NCBI GenBank assembly: GCA_012032345.1
Contig: JAAUQI010000028.1
Coordinates: 1 to 60,921 of the forward strand
DNA from: Leptolyngbyaceae cyanobacterium RM1_1_2
Lineage (GTDB): Bacteria > Cyanobacteriota > Cyanobacteriia > Phormidesmidales > Phormidesmidaceae
DNA length: 60,921 nucleotides
Direction: 5' to 3'
Positions 53,965 to 60,921 of this stretch are shown one piece after another; positions within the stretch are counted from its first letter, which is position 1, and every line of letters starts with the position of its first letter. The position numbers were made by a program, and so were the translations under genes. The notes beneath the pieces are model-generated. The model had not been told where the DNA came from, searched no databases, and saw only the letters and a list, made by a program, of their open reading frames with translations.

Positions 53965-54462
53965 ATGTCTCAACTTGAGTCTGTTTTAGCCGCCTATCAG
54001 CGTTTCCCCAGTGAAGTTCAAAGCCTGATGCTGAGTACGCTTAACGCAGACGGTAGCCCTCACGCTAGCTATGCTCCCTTCATTGTGAATGAGCAGCACT
54101 GTTTCTTCGTTTTTACCAGCGGTCTTTCTAGCCACACCCAAAATCTAGCCGAGCGCACTCAGGCCAGCGTGTTGCTAATTGCGGATGAATCTCAAACCTC
54201 GCAGATTTTTGCTCGTCAGCGACTGAGCTACCACTGCACCGCTGAGCTACTGCCTAAAGACAATAGCCGCTGGACTCAAATCTGCGATCGCTTTCAGCAG
54301 CGCTTTGGCAATATCATCGAGATGCTGCGCAGCCTGCCCGACTTTTGTATTTTTCAGCTTACCCCCTTTGGCGGCAGCTTTATTATGGGCTTTGGGGCAG
54401 CTTATGAGGTTGACCCAGATAACCTGGACAATCTGATACCTATGCAGGGCGGCAAATCTTAA
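53965..54462 (+). CDS. HugZ/pyridoxamine-phosphate-oxidase-like split-barrel protein
   Basis: 165 residues with the FMN-binding split-barrel fold: MLSTLNADGSPHASYAPFIV, TQNLAERTQASVLLIADES, RQRLSYHCTAEL, and the HugZ-like end FQLTPFGGSFIMGFGAAYEV. HugZ members degrade heme; related cyanobacterial proteins are not characterised to my knowledge. It is convergent with the TetR gene, 18 bp apart. Confidence 0.82.
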   Translation: MSQLESVLAAYQRFPSEVQSLMLSTLNADGSPHASYAPFIVNEQHCFFVFTSGLSSHTQNLAERTQASVLLIADESQTSQIFARQRLSYHCTAELLPKDNSRWTQICDRFQQRFGNIIEMLRSLPDFCIFQLTPFGGSFIMGFGAAYEVDPDNLDNLIPMQGGKS

Positions 54463-54480
54463 AATGAACTCTCAGCGACC

Positions 54481-55104
54481 TCAGGTGTGAGTATCCTCTC
54501 GCGGCAGCACGCCATTTAAGAAAATGTCGGCGAGTCCTTCTGCTAGCTCCTGCATTTCTTGAGGAGATGCCTCATCTGCCAGAGTCATCTGACTAAAGCC
54601 TGCCACCGTGAACATGCCCAAAAAAATTCGCGCCACCACCCGTGGATTTATAGGCCGATAGGTACCGCGATCCATCGCAGTCTGAAAAAAAGCTTCGGCC
54701 ACGTCAGTCATTTTAGCAATGACTTCTGCCTGGATTTGCTCTCGCAGTTCGGGGTGAAACTGCGCCTCCATAAAGCAAACCCGCATCATGTCGGAGTTTT
54801 TTGGCAGGCTGAGCATCCGTCGCCGCATCACCTGAGCTACGGCCTTGTAGCTGCCCATCTCGCTAAGTTCGGTAAGCAAATCCGTTAAGATTTCAATCCA
54901 CCCCTGGGTTGCCACCTCAACCAAGATGGCTTTTTTGTTGTCAAAGTGACGGAATAAAGTTCCTTCGGCCACCCCTGCTGCCTGAGCCAGCTCTCGGGTG
55001 CTGGTGCCGCCGTACCCTTTTTTGGCAAACAAGCGCTGGGCTGCCCGTAAAATCTTGGTTTGAGTTTCTCCTTCTGTCAGAGGCGCTCGGTTAAAAATAC
55101 GCAT
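54481..55104 (-). CDS. TetR/AcrR-family transcriptional regulator
   Basis: 207 residues. N-terminal helix-turn-helix domain (TKILRAAQRLFAKKGYGGTSTRELAQAAGVAEGTLFRHFDNKKAIL) and a helical ligand domain. The frame extends to 55122, but the Met at 55104 (MRIFNRAPLTEGE) fits the family start. Target genes are unknown; no efflux pump is adjacent, and its own promoter is the most likely target. Confidence 0.88.
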   Translation of the reverse strand: MRIFNRAPLTEGETQTKILRAAQRLFAKKGYGGTSTRELAQAAGVAEGTLFRHFDNKKAILVEVATQGWIEILTDLLTELSEMGSYKAVAQVMRRRMLSLPKNSDMMRVCFMEAQFHPELREQIQAEVIAKMTDVAEAFFQTAMDRGTYRPINPRVVARIFLGMFTVAGFSQMTLADEASPQEMQELAEGLADIFLNGVLPREDTHT

Positions 55105-55240
55105 TCTGTAACCTTGTTTCAACAGGCATCAGCGCTCATTGTCCTCTGCTAAATCAGGAAATAGGTAAGAGCTTTACAGAACCTCATAAAATGGCTGATT
55201 CTGCTGTTTTATGCCGTAACATTTTGTTGAGTCTGCTCTC

Positions 55241-55269
55241 AAAAAAACGGGCAGCCGCAAAGGCTGCCC
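55241..55269 (-). terminator. Intrinsic terminator of the Tic22-like gene
   Basis: On the minus strand GGGCAGCC-TTTGC-GGCTGCCC followed by G and seven T residues, 42 bp after the stop codon. Confidence 0.92.
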
Positions 55270-55311
55270 ATGAAGATATTTAGATAAAAATAAAGTACGG
55301 AGCAGCTGGGT

Positions 55312-56046
55312 TTAGCTGTCAGAGTTTTCCTGGCGGTTGCGGATAAACTCAACGACGTCAGAATCGGGGAAAAGTCTGACAGCGCCTAAAAGCTGATTGA
55401 GTTCGTCGTTATCGGGGGACTCCATTTTTTGTAGAACGGCTTCAAAAGGAATGACCTCGACCTCGATGTTGGCTTCTTCGCTGGTATTTTGCTGTTCAAA
55501 CTGATCGATTAGCACCTGCAGATCTTCTCTAGAGAAGAACATAGGCACCAAGGTTTCTTCTCCTAGCTGAACGGGTAGATAGCCACCGTTGAGTCGAGCG
55601 ACAAACAGCGGTACACCTGCAAAGTCTTCCCCCGCTTCTGCCTGCGCTGATTCTAGTTCATCAGAGGCCGGAATGTAGGCAAAATCGGTTGTTTCGCTGC
55701 CTTGAGACTGGGCCTGAGCGTAGAGGTCGCTGAGCCAGATAGAGGCTACGCGCGCTTCAGCGGCGAAGGGTTCCTCGTTTTGCTGGGCGTTTTCTAAAAA
55801 GCCTTCGGCCCCTTCACCGTCGATAAAAACGAGCGGGACTTCAACTTCTTCGCCGTTGCTTGAAGCAGAGGCCATCAGCGATCGCCCCTGCCCGTCCACA
55901 ATAATAAAGACGGGTACGGTTGAAAGCTTATTGACAATTTCTTCCTGCGTCAGGGCTAAAGCTCTGAGTCCGCCCACAAAGAGCGAACCGATCAGAGTGC
56001 CTCCTACTAGGCCCAAAGCCGCAACCCGCCGAATCAGTGATTTCAT
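55312..56046 (-). CDS. Tic22-like family protein
   Basis: 244 residues with a cleavable signal peptide (MKSLIRRVAALGLVGGTLIG ... ALALTQEE) and the Tic22 pattern: VPVFIIVDGQGRSLMAS, VPLVFIDGEGAEGFLE, VPLFVARLNGGYLPVQ, VPMFFSREDLQVLIDQF. Cyanobacterial Tic22 resides in periplasm and thylakoid lumen and works with Omp85 in outer-membrane biogenesis. The start at 56046 follows AGGAGCG; the longer frame to 56070 has no such site. It ends at a strong terminator. Confidence 0.9.
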   Translation of the reverse strand: MKSLIRRVAALGLVGGTLIGSLFVGGLRALALTQEEIVNKLSTVPVFIIVDGQGRSLMASASSNGEEVEVPLVFIDGEGAEGFLENAQQNEEPFAAEARVASIWLSDLYAQAQSQGSETTDFAYIPASDELESAQAEAGEDFAGVPLFVARLNGGYLPVQLGEETLVPMFFSREDLQVLIDQFEQQNTSEEANIEVEVIPFEAVLQKMESPDNDELNQLLGAVRLFPDSDVVEFIRNRQENSDS

Positions 56047-56393
56047 AAACGCTCCTGGTAGCCGTACCAAAATAACTTTAGTTCAATGACAGCGAACTGA
56101 CTGTCTGTATCACTTCCTGGCTTCTCATGCTCAGCTATGAGGCTTGAGAAATAGGTATCCCCTGTACCGTAATGAAGGGTTTTGTGAGGATGCTCTGCCG
56201 CTCCTCCATCAACCTATGACCTCTAGACATCAACAAGAGTTCCACTGCCTCAGTACCCGCGATCGGTGCCCGTTACTCACTTTAGCCGCCTGATCCAGTC
56301 AAAGCAGGCAAAAACTTTCAGAAAAATCCCATAATGCGTTAGCACTTGAAAGCCACAGGGTTCTGTCAGCCTCTCAATACTAATCAATATTAA
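56047..56393. other. Intergenic region between the Tic22-like gene and tRNA-Pro
   Basis: About 350 bp with the Tic22 promoter at its left end. No coding frame or repeat is visible. Confidence 0.4.
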
Positions 56394-56467
56394 TCGGGAT
56401 GACAGGATTCGAACCTGCGACATCCTGCTCCCAAAGCAGGCGCGCTACCAAGCTGCGCTACATCCCG
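56394..56467 (-). tRNA. tRNA-Pro (anticodon TGG)
   Basis: Complete cloverleaf on the minus strand: acceptor stem CGGGATG/CATCCCG plus discriminator A, D arm GCGC-AGCTTGGTA-GCGC, anticodon arm CCTGC-TTTGGGA-GCAGG with TGG at positions 34-36, T arm GCAGG-TTCGAAT-CCTGT. CCA is not encoded. 74 nt with the discriminator. Confidence 0.97.
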
Positions 56468-56689
56468 TCAAAACTGGAACATCACCTGAATAGATTAACA
56501 TAGCTGGTAGCTAAATTGTGCCAGCTAGCTTCTGCGATCGCTGCTACCGTAAAAGATGGCCTATTTTCTTAAAAACCTGAAAGTTCTGCGATCGCAGAGC
56601 AGTTTCAGGATCTGAGGTCTGAGCCAAGACCTCAGAAAACTCGCTTTACGGGCCGCAACATAACCGGAATGTTGCAGGCGGCACCCAAT

Positions 56690-57391
56690 CTAGCCCAAAT
56701 AGGCAGCCCAGACTTTGACGATTTCGGGGGTGCCGTACCAGTTAACGCCAGCTTGAGGAGAGTGATAGACCCCTTCTAGGGTGACGTTTTTGGCGGCCTC
56801 CAGATGAGCCGCCTCAACTGGGGTGATGCCGTCGCCCCAGCAGTCACCGCAGCCGGAGGTGAGCAGATAGCTATTGTAGGTAAACCAGCCCTTCCAATTA
56901 CGCTGCCCGTACACAGACTTACCCGCCACGCAGACATAGTCTACTTCTGGATAAAAAGCCCCCGGATAGGTTTGATTAACAAAGTCTAGGTTGCGTCGAG
57001 TCCAGCGCTCTTGGCTGAGATGGGGGGTACCCAGAGTGATTAATCTAGCCACCCGCGATCGCCCCTGCCAGATCACCTGTCGCTGGCGATCGCGGGCATG
57101 AACGTCATAGGGCTGATCGCCTAAATAAATCCGGGCAATCCAGCCCCCGGCTGAATGGCCAACCAGGTTCACCTGCTCAGCTCCAGACTGTTCAAGCACC
57201 TGCTCAATCGCGTCTTGCAGCGGCTGCAAAATCGGCCCTATCGATCGTCCTCCCAGGGTTGGCAGCCAGCTCCAGCGGGTGAGCGGTACAGTCGTCGCCC
57301 TGATGCCTAAATCTTTGAGCGATCGCTCCATCTCCTGATAAGGGGCAGCCCCTGCTAGGTAACCCGGCAGGATGACAGTAGGTAAGGACAT
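56690..57391 (-). CDS. Alpha/beta hydrolase, lipase-like
   Basis: 233 residues with nucleophile elbow NLVGHSAGGWIARIYLGD (Ser in GxSxG), an oxyanion region (VILPGYLAGAAPYQ), Asp in GDGITPVEAAHL and a late His in VYHSP, in catalytic order. Closest in style to PGAP1/lipase-like hydrolases of cyanobacteria. The frame is open to 57499, but the Met at 57391 (MSLPTVILPGY) is at the first beta strand. No signal peptide. It is divergent from cobI. Confidence 0.82.
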   Translation of the reverse strand: MSLPTVILPGYLAGAAPYQEMERSLKDLGIRATTVPLTRWSWLPTLGGRSIGPILQPLQDAIEQVLEQSGAEQVNLVGHSAGGWIARIYLGDQPYDVHARDRQRQVIWQGRSRVARLITLGTPHLSQERWTRRNLDFVNQTYPGAFYPEVDYVCVAGKSVYGQRNWKGWFTYNSYLLTSGCGDCWGDGITPVEAAHLEAAKNVTLEGVYHSPQAGVNWYGTPEIVKVWAAYLG

Positions 57392-57499
57392 AAAAGATAG
57401 TTTGGGTGCTGAATTAATTATCAAGCATTTAGCCAGACATTTAGTCCAGGCAGGTCTGCGAAGCTGAAATAAAAGAAGATAAGCAGGTACTAAACTCAA

Positions 57500-58240
57500 A
57501 TGACTGATACTTCCCTCACTTCCCCAGGTACGCTATACGGCCTCGGCATTGGCCCAGGCGATCCCGAACTGCTGACGCTAAAGGCGCTGCGCTATTTACA
57601 GTCGGCTCCGGTGGTGGCATTTCCGGCGGGGCAGGCCAACCAGATTGGGGTAGCACAAAGGGCGATCGCTCAGTGGCTCTCTCCCCAGCAGGTACAGTTG
57701 CCCTTGCAGTTTCCCTACGTGCAAGATCAGGCTGCACTACAGAGTGCCTGGCAGCAGGCCGCTAACCAAGTCTGGCAGTACCTCAAACAAGGACAGGATG
57801 TGGTGTTTGCCAGCGAAGGAGACATCAGCTTCTACAGCACCTTTACCTATTTGGCCCAGACGCTACATCAGCGACATCCCCAAAGCCAGATTCGGGCTGT
57901 ACCGGGGGTCTGCTCTCCTCTAGCGGCAGCGGCAGTTTTGAGCATACCGCTGACGATTGGATCACAGCGTTTAGCAGTGCTACCAGCCCTCTACAGCACT
58001 GATCAAATAGAAGAAGTCTTAGCCTGGGCTGATGTGGTTGTTTTAATGAAAGTCAGCTCCGTCTACGCTGAGGTTTGGCCCATCCTGCAGCGGCATCAGC
58101 TTTTAGAGCGCAGCTTTATCGTCGAGAATGCCACAAGATCGGATCAGGTGATCTATGCTGGTCTCAGCCAGCATCAAAATCTCAAACTGCCTTACTTTTC
58201 GCTACTGATTGTGCAGGTCGATCAGGCCAAAACGCTTTAA
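57500..58240 (+). CDS. cobI: Precorrin-2 C20-methyltransferase
   Basis: S-adenosylmethionine-dependent methyltransferase of cobalamin (or pseudocobalamin) synthesis. GTLYGLGIGPGDPELLTLKALRYLQ is the family start; FASEGDISFYSTFTYLAQ and VPGVCSPLAAAAVL mark the SAM site; 246 residues is normal. Whether it acts before or after cobalt insertion cannot be told from sequence. It is followed after 78 bp by a TonB-like gene. Confidence 0.92.
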   Translation: MTDTSLTSPGTLYGLGIGPGDPELLTLKALRYLQSAPVVAFPAGQANQIGVAQRAIAQWLSPQQVQLPLQFPYVQDQAALQSAWQQAANQVWQYLKQGQDVVFASEGDISFYSTFTYLAQTLHQRHPQSQIRAVPGVCSPLAAAAVLSIPLTIGSQRLAVLPALYSTDQIEEVLAWADVVVLMKVSSVYAEVWPILQRHQLLERSFIVENATRSDQVIYAGLSQHQNLKLPYFSLLIVQVDQAKTL

Positions 58241-58318
58241 CATCAAGGCGTAGGTGCAACTTTTAAAAGCAAGCGGAGTCACTTTGTTTGAAATTAGCGG
58301 GGGCGCTTAGCTATCTTT

Positions 58319-59473
58319 ATGTCTCGACTATCAGCTCTTAAATCTATTGACTACCGTAAATTTCTGAGGCCGCTACGGCAGCCAGCCGGAATTGCTGCCT
58401 TAGTGTCTGTTGGTATTCATGGTATCTTGTTTGCGGCCTCTCCCCGCTTTTCGTCAAGTTCGCTGGCCTCTCTAGCAAAACCCGCCGAGCTAGAGACTGA
58501 GCGCACAGTGCCTCTCGTTGAGCTGACTCCGGCAGAGCAGCAGCGCCTGCCTGATTTTTCTAATCAAACCTTTTCCCTCTTTCCCCAGCCCAGAGCACCG
58601 GGAGGCTTTCAGCTACCCAGTGGCGGTTCACCTGGGTCTACTTCTTATTTTTCTAGCCAACCCTTTCCCCCCAGTCCGTTTTTTGATAATTCACCTATAG
58701 GCAACACAGGAGTACGCAGTAACGCTTCGGGCTACTCAGGCGGTTCGTCAAGCGGCTCGACAGGTCAAAGAACCGGAACGTCCTCTACAAACAGGCAGGG
58801 ACAGTCTGGTGCCCAAACTGAGGTCGGCACCCAAACCCAACCTAATCAGACGGGAAGAAATACAGCCGCGACTGCGGGCGTTGATGAAATTACGCCCGCA
58901 GAGCTAGAACGGCGGACAGTAGATGTCGATAGGCTACAAATTGCTACTCGTCCCTCGACTCAGGCTGGCGACCTGAGGACACCAGGGACAGCTGATACGC
59001 GATCGCCTACAGGCTCTAACTCTGCTACCAGGGAAGGACAGGCCCCCTCTGATCTATTACGGTCGGAACTTGAGGCTTTTCAATCTGCCTACACTTACAG
59101 CGAAGCAGAAACTTCTGAAGCAGCCGCTGAGACGGCTCTCGCTAACTGGGTTACCAGCGTCAAGGAAAATTTAGAAATCACTGAACTGCCGCTGCTGCCA
59201 CCCATAGAAATTGCCATTACCTATCCTTTACGCATTTGTTTACCTGTAGCCCCGACTGCGGCTAAGGTGGGGGTCTTGGTAAGTCCTAATGGAGAAATCG
59301 CCAGCGATCCTGTGCTGCTCAAAAGCACTGGCTATGCAGGACTCAATCAAAAAGCGCTACAGGTGACAGACACTGCTGAGTATTCTGCGGGTGCAGCTTA
59401 CCGAGCCTATCGTTTTGACGTACCTGTGCAGTATAACGAGGCGAACTGTACTGATCCTCAGCAGCTCTCTTAG
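58319..59473 (+). CDS. TonB-like energy transducer protein
   Basis: 384 residues: one N-terminal membrane helix (GIAALVSVGIHGILFAA), a long Ser/Gly/Thr/Pro-rich periplasmic linker (about 95-240), and a C-terminal domain with the TonB pattern (YPLRICLPVAPTAAKVGVLVSPNGEIASDPVLLKSTGYAGLNQKALQ). TonB proteins power outer-membrane import of siderophores and cobalamin. The gene follows cobI, which fits but does not prove a cobalamin link. No ExbB/ExbD is nearby. Confidence 0.78.
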   Translation: MSRLSALKSIDYRKFLRPLRQPAGIAALVSVGIHGILFAASPRFSSSSLASLAKPAELETERTVPLVELTPAEQQRLPDFSNQTFSLFPQPRAPGGFQLPSGGSPGSTSYFSSQPFPPSPFFDNSPIGNTGVRSNASGYSGGSSSGSTGQRTGTSSTNRQGQSGAQTEVGTQTQPNQTGRNTAATAGVDEITPAELERRTVDVDRLQIATRPSTQAGDLRTPGTADTRSPTGSNSATREGQAPSDLLRSELEAFQSAYTYSEAETSEAAAETALANWVTSVKENLEITELPLLPPIEIAITYPLRICLPVAPTAAKVGVLVSPNGEIASDPVLLKSTGYAGLNQKALQVTDTAEYSAGAAYRAYRFDVPVQYNEANCTDPQQLS

Positions 59474-59605
59474 GGAGGGTGCGGGAGGCTTCAGAGGTTC
59501 CCAATTTGTAACGCAGTGTTAACTTTATGAAGCATTAATTCACTTTCTGTAGCGGATTTTAAGCAAATGATATCGTGCTCTCATCTAGTTTATGAGCATG
59601 ATGAC

Positions 59606-59722
59606 ATGAAAGCTTCTCTTCCCCTCTCGGCGCTGGGTCAGATTTTGGGTCTAGGTTTAGTAATGGCTTTGATCAGTGCTGGCGTGATTGGTCTGATGTT
59701 TTTTGAAAGCATGCCAAAGTAG
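59606..59722 (+). CDS. Small single-helix membrane protein, 38 residues
   Basis: Begins MKASLPLSALGQILGLGLVM and ends FFESMPK; one hydrophobic helix of about 24 residues. Size and shape resemble photosynthetic complex subunits (PsbX/PetM class), but the sequence does not match one I know. It lies alone, with its own AT-rich upstream region. Confidence 0.55.
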   Translation: MKASLPLSALGQILGLGLVMALISAGVIGLMFFESMPK

Positions 59723-59759
59723 CTCTCTCGGGTTGTGAGCCTGGAACAGAAATTTTTTC

Positions 59760-60009
59760 CACAGTAAAACTCAAGATACCAACTTGGCTGACTTCAGACC
59801 GCTGACCGAGGCAAAAATTTCTGCTGAGGCTAAATCTATCTTCTTTAGTATAAAAAGCTCGAATCGGCTAACCAGAGGTAAAACTCGCGCCGTGGGAGAA
59901 GCCCGCACCGTATGCTTGCATCGGTGTCGGGAGTACGTCACCTGCCCAACAACCCAATCGGGTATGCCTGACCGCAAAAGCCTTTTAGCTTAAGTGCTTT
60001 TGCGGTCAT
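59760..60009 (+). ncRNA. Candidate structured RNA upstream of nei
   Basis: Between the small membrane protein and nei there is no coding frame on the plus strand, but strong secondary structure: a hairpin at 59902-59931 (CCC-GCACCG ... CGGTGT-C-GGG with inner ATG-CTTG-CAT) and a perfect 11-pair stem at 59970-60007 followed by a T-rich stretch. This suggests an independent small RNA of 150-250 nt. I could not match it to 6S, SRP or other known RNAs by eye; orientation and ends are guesses. Confidence 0.3.
59970..60007. terminator. Perfect 11-pair hairpin between nei and the small-RNA candidate
   Basis: GACCGCAAAAG (59970-59980) pairs fully with CTTTTGCGGTC (59997-60007) around a 16-base loop. 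On the plus strand it is followed by attattttggcttttt. It lies 15 bp beyond the nei stop, so it may end transcription from either side. Confidence 0.65.
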
Positions 60010-60022
60010 TATTTTGGCTTTT

Positions 60023-60850
60023 TCAGGCGTTGGGGGGCTGACAGACAGAGCAGTAGTAGTAGCGGCGTCCACCTGCAGATTCTTTAACGATTTTATGGCC
60101 GCAGTGAAAGCAGGCTTTGCCTTGACGGCCAAAAGCCCAATGCCGATAGTCTTTACGAGGGTGACCGGCGGCTTTGAGCTGATGAGCAATGTCTAAATCG
60201 TGAGTAATGCCGCTGTGACGATAGGACTGATGCGGCAGGGCGATCGCGGCTTTGGCAAACTGCTTTAGCTGCTCGGGTGTGCAGTCTATGGGGCGCTGGG
60301 CTGGGTGAATCCTGGCTACGTACAAAATTTCGCTGCGCAAATAGTTACCAATGCCAGCCAAAAATTGCTGATCTAGCAGCAGTGTCTTAAACTGACGCCG
60401 ACTAAAGCGTTTGTCTTGTACCCTGGCTAAAACTGCCGCTGGCGTAGCTTCAGGCCGCAGCACATCTAGCCCCACTCGCCTAATAAAAGGATGTTCTGAT
60501 ATCTGCTCATCCCGCAGTACTTCAATGTCTGAAGCGCTATAGAGCAGCGCTGACTTTTCTTCATTGTGTAAAGCTAAGCGTAGCTGGCGATTGGTTTCGG
60601 GATAGCTATAGGCTCTGCGCACAAACCATTTGCCGTAGAGCTGATTATGGCTATAGATATTGAGCTGATTATGGAAGCGAATCAGCATGGCCTTGCCGTA
60701 GGTTTCGACTGCTTTGACCTGACAGCCTGCTAGCTCTAGCTCATAGGGTTTGAGATGTTCAAAGGCAAAGAAGACCTCTTTGACAGGTCGGTGGGCGATC
60801 GCTTTTTCAACTTTATCCGCTGCTTTGCGAATTTCGGGGCCTTCTGGCAT
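60023..60850 (-). CDS. nei: Endonuclease VIII-like DNA glycosylase
   Basis: Bifunctional glycosylase/AP lyase for oxidised pyrimidines. N-terminal PEGPEIRKAADKV with catalytic P2 and E3; helix-two-turn-helix with FLAGIGNYLRSEIL; C-terminal zinc finger C-x2-C ... C-x2-C (ACFHCG ... YYYCSVC). 275 residues. The PEGPEIR start points to Nei rather than MutM/Fpg (PELPEVE). Confidence 0.93.
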   Translation of the reverse strand: MPEGPEIRKAADKVEKAIAHRPVKEVFFAFEHLKPYELELAGCQVKAVETYGKAMLIRFHNQLNIYSHNQLYGKWFVRRAYSYPETNRQLRLALHNEEKSALLYSASDIEVLRDEQISEHPFIRRVGLDVLRPEATPAAVLARVQDKRFSRRQFKTLLLDQQFLAGIGNYLRSEILYVARIHPAQRPIDCTPEQLKQFAKAAIALPHQSYRHSGITHDLDIAHQLKAAGHPRKDYRHWAFGRQGKACFHCGHKIVKESAGGRRYYYCSVCQPPNA

Positions 60851-60921
60851 TGGGGGGAGTGAGTTTTGAAGAGGGGAGAGTTTTGAGTTTTGAGGGTTGA
60901 TTTTTGGGGAGGGGGTTTTGG

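Noticed and set aside
1-60921. CRISPR arrays, complete insertion sequences or prophage genes
   Set aside because: No regularly spaced repeats, transposase, integrase or structural phage genes were found on either strand.

Overview
The window is a 60.9-kb piece of a cyanobacterial chromosome. Evidence: very frequent GCGATCGC (HIP1) palindromes, chlB of the dark-operative protochlorophyllide reductase, a phycobilin-type heme oxygenase, a homologue of the OCP C-terminal domain (CTDH), a Tic22-like protein, a D27-like carotenoid isomerase, and an HpsE-like glycosyltransferase, which hints at a filamentous, motile strain. I cannot name the species. No complete insertion sequence, prophage or CRISPR array is visible.

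Layout: 0-8.2 kb holds a PrsW-like protease, a UbiA prenyltransferase, a sensor kinase, an ArsS-type radical SAM gene followed by two VTT/DedA membrane proteins, and an MscS channel. 8.3-12.8 kb holds an HD-domain protein and the glycine cleavage genes gcvH-gcvP. 12.9-18.2 kb is an AT-richer signalling block: receiver-GGDEF-EAL, a lone receiver, a DHp-like-EAL fusion and a receiver-histidine kinase. 18.3-23.9 kb holds a CNNM/CBS protein, a fused dipeptide-type ABC ATPase, a gap with gene remnants and a WecG/TagA glycosyltransferase. 23.2-27.5 kb is a minus-strand run: DsbA-like protein, GT4, glutathione reductase, CTDH and a ZIP-like membrane protein. 27.9-37.2 kb holds a large membrane protein built of about eight 98-residue repeats, an MscS gene coupled to a winged-helix protein, a non-canonical transketolase and chlB. 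37.6-39.3 kb holds a decayed GGDEF/EAL pseudogene and ho1.

The most unusual locus is 39.6-46.4 kb: a tightly overlapping minus-strand operon of six genes led by a 1302-residue protein. Its N-terminus resembles the leader of cargo proteins of extracellular contractile injection systems, and it ends in an HEXXH-containing domain. The five downstream genes have no function I can name, apart from HEAT repeats in one. The last gene is cut by an in-frame TGA, with 77 codons still open behind it.

46.8-60.9 kb returns to ordinary chromosome: hpsE-like, TPR, D27-like, class II amidotransferase, a tandem nucleotide cyclase with complementary half-sites, YedK, SRPBCC, HugZ-like, TetR, Tic22, tRNA-Pro, lipase-like hydrolase, cobI, a TonB-like protein, a 38-residue membrane peptide, a possible structured RNA and nei.

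Common themes are redox and pigment chemistry (ho1, chlB, CTDH, gor, D27, cobI), cyclic-nucleotide and two-component signalling, and membrane stress (two MscS, two VTT, PrsW). All functions are inferred from sequence motifs read by eye; no database search was run.
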